Below, piece after piece: positions 5,782 through 6,354 of a stretch of DNA of 6,354 bases. Position numbers and translations under genes: made by a program. The stretch lies in assembly GCA_015663855.1 (NCBI GenBank), contig DQRJ01000131.1, positions 1-6,354 on the forward strand, read 5' to 3'. Below the pieces are notes generated by a model. It had not been told where the DNA came from. It saw nothing but the letters and a program-made list of their open reading frames with translations, and ran no database searches. The DNA comes from Flavobacteriales bacterium (GTDB taxonomy: Bacteria > Bacteroidota > Bacteroidia > Flavobacteriales_D > Sanyastnellaceae). How positions within the stretch are numbered: position 1 is the stretch's first letter; the number at the start of each line of letters is the position of its first letter.

Positions 5782-6018
5782 CTACTTTGATTGAATGCCA
5801 CTCAATACGGACCACATCCCTATTCCTAGGCCTAAAAGCGCGCCTGCGGCGGTGCATAAAGGTTTGTCCGTTCCTAAATAATCGTCTAGTTTTTTTCCTC
5901 CAAACGCACCCAAAGCAATTGATACCGCGAGGGTTGTACCTAGCCCCGCAAACCTCAGTGCTGTTTTGGTTACCTTTTTTTTAGGATTAGGCTTTTGTGA
6001 ATTGTGATTTGTTTCCAA
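5782..6018 (-). CDS. atpZ: AtpZ/AtpI-family protein, TTG start
   Basis: This is a 78-residue protein with a Lys-rich cytoplasmic N-terminus (NPKKKVTK at 11-18), two membrane helices (about 22-40 and 54-74) and the family's loop motif GGKKLDDYLGTDKP (40-53). AtpZ-type proteins are encoded at the head of atp operons. In alkaliphilic Bacillus, AtpZ has been proposed to act with AtpI in Mg2+ supply, and related proteins in synthase assembly; the role here is inferred. The start codon is TTG (6018-6016). No ATG or GTG occurs in frame between it and the upstream stop at 6084-6082, and none occurs downstream before the first helix. The gene overlaps the bactofilin 3' end by 32 bp, suggesting coupled translation. 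An A8 run covers Lys13-15. The symbol is used by family; some would write AtpI. Confidence 0.8.
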   Translation of the reverse strand: METNHNSQKPNPKKKVTKTALRFAGLGTTLAVSIALGAFGGKKLDDYLGTDKPLCTAAGALLGLGIGMWSVLSGIQSK

Positions 6019-6354
6019 CCGGTTTGTTTTGACTAGATATTGAAGCGTCTTCTGAAGGAATTCTTGACGATTGTAATGACGCTATTGCATCCTCTTTGGT
6101 CGCTGTTTTTTCGCTAATCTTATTTTTTTTGTTTGGCACCCCCATGCGAAATGTCCCTAGAGCTTTCGCTCCCGCCTCTACTGAAAGCTGTCCATAATAA
6201 AGATCCCCTTGTACCGTAGCTGACTTCTTCATAGCGAGTAGCTCTAACACTGTTACCTCGCCCTCAAGAACACCCTCAACATCACAACACAGGCAATTAA
6301 CTACCCCTGTGACCTTTCCTTTGGGCCCAACAACGAGTCGACCTTTCGTGATTA
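5987..6354 (-). CDS. Bactofilin (polymer-forming cytoskeletal protein), N-terminus outside window
   Basis: The frame is open from the right edge to a TAA at 5989-5987, giving 121 residues of an incomplete gene. A GTG at 6250 lies inside the domain and is not the start. Residues 3-70 are the end of a bactofilin beta-helix: glycine-punctuated repeats such as GRLVVGPKGKVTG (4-16), DVEGVLEGEVTVLELLAMKK (24-43), ATVQGDLYYGQLSVEAGA (45-62) and the closing LGTFRM (65-70). Bactofilins self-assemble without nucleotide into filaments that scaffold cell-envelope processes. A polar, Ser- and Lys-rich tail of about 50 residues follows, without clear structure. The domain carries an unusual C20-L-C22-C23 cluster where polar or aliphatic residues are usual. 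An A8 run encodes Asn-Lys-Lys-Asn at 74-77. A bactofilin ahead of atpZ is the usual Bacteroidota arrangement. Confidence 0.88.
   Translation of the reverse strand, partial: ITKGRLVVGPKGKVTGVVNCLCCDVEGVLEGEVTVLELLAMKKSATVQGDLYYGQLSVEAGAKALGTFRMGVPNKKNKISEKTATKEDAIASLQSSRIPSEDASISSQNKPVGNKSQFTKA
6123..6130 (-). repeat. A8 homopolymer in the bactofilin tail
   Basis: The coding strand reads CCA AAC AAA AAA AAT AAG, a run of eight A. One extra A in the transcript, or a -1 ribosomal slip, brings a TAA stop directly after the run and would truncate the protein just behind the beta-helix core. The run is clear; slippage is hypothetical. Confidence 0.6.

Noticed and set aside
5774..5857. N-terminal extension of the AtpI-like gene to 5857
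   Set aside because: It would overlap atpZ coding sequence by 76 bp and add an Arg/His-rich segment before an ordinary membrane-protein start; the ATG at 5773 follows atpZ at 8 bp.
5975..5982. A8 run in atpZ as a programmed frameshift site
   Set aside because: It falls in a Lys-rich N-terminus, where A-runs are expected; shifting frame gives no sensible product and the bactofilin has already ended just upstream.
6248..6250. GTG at 6250 as the start of a short 87-residue gene
   Set aside because: The frame stays open to the window edge and the upstream residues clearly continue the bactofilin beta-helix, so the GTG is an internal valine codon.

Overview
This window is the atp (F1Fo ATP synthase) operon of a member of the Bacteroidota, most likely a Flavobacteriia-type marine or aquatic bacterium. 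Reasons: the gene order bactofilin - AtpZ - small 4-TM protein - atpB - atpE - atpF - atpH - atpA - atpG; the absence of atpD and atpC after atpG (in Bacteroidota beta and epsilon are normally encoded elsewhere); an atpB with a signal peptide and a long His-rich periplasmic N-terminus; a short insertion in AtpA around residues 313-335; and A-rich rather than Shine-Dalgarno-like leaders. The order and species cannot be fixed from the sequence alone.

All genes lie on the minus strand, so transcription runs from high to low coordinates. From right to left: a bactofilin missing its N-terminus (5987-6354); a small AtpZ/AtpI-family protein with a TTG start that overlaps the bactofilin end by 32 bp (5782-6018); a 121-residue four-helix membrane protein with AtpI/UncI-like layout (5408-5773); atpB, subunit a (4199-5329, with a possible 24-codon extension to 5401); atpE, subunit c (3926-4171); atpF, subunit b (3424-3921); atpH, delta (2862-3419); atpA, alpha (1267-2844); atpG, gamma (380-1255); and the first 113 codons of a membrane-anchored protein that looks like the sensor end of a histidine kinase (1-340). 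Gaps are 4-39 bp, apart from 78 bp in front of the preferred atpB start. No intrinsic terminator is visible, so the set could be one transcript.

Function: subunit a and the c-ring form the ion path, b and delta form the stator, alpha (with beta from another locus) forms the catalytic head, and gamma is the rotor shaft. The c-subunit residues match the proton-binding rather than the sodium-binding type. The two small membrane proteins are likely assembly or ion-supply accessories. Bactofilin is a cytoskeletal polymer whose link with ATP synthase is genomic only.

The core is conserved and not novel. The points worth a second look are at the edges: an 18-bp tandem duplication in the small four-helix protein, a [T/A]-H-D repeat in periplasmic subunit a, a candidate internal promoter that bears on the atpB start, a Cys cluster and an A8 slippage site in the bactofilin, and the TTG-started overlapping AtpZ gene. 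No RNA genes, mobile elements, CRISPR arrays or origins were seen.
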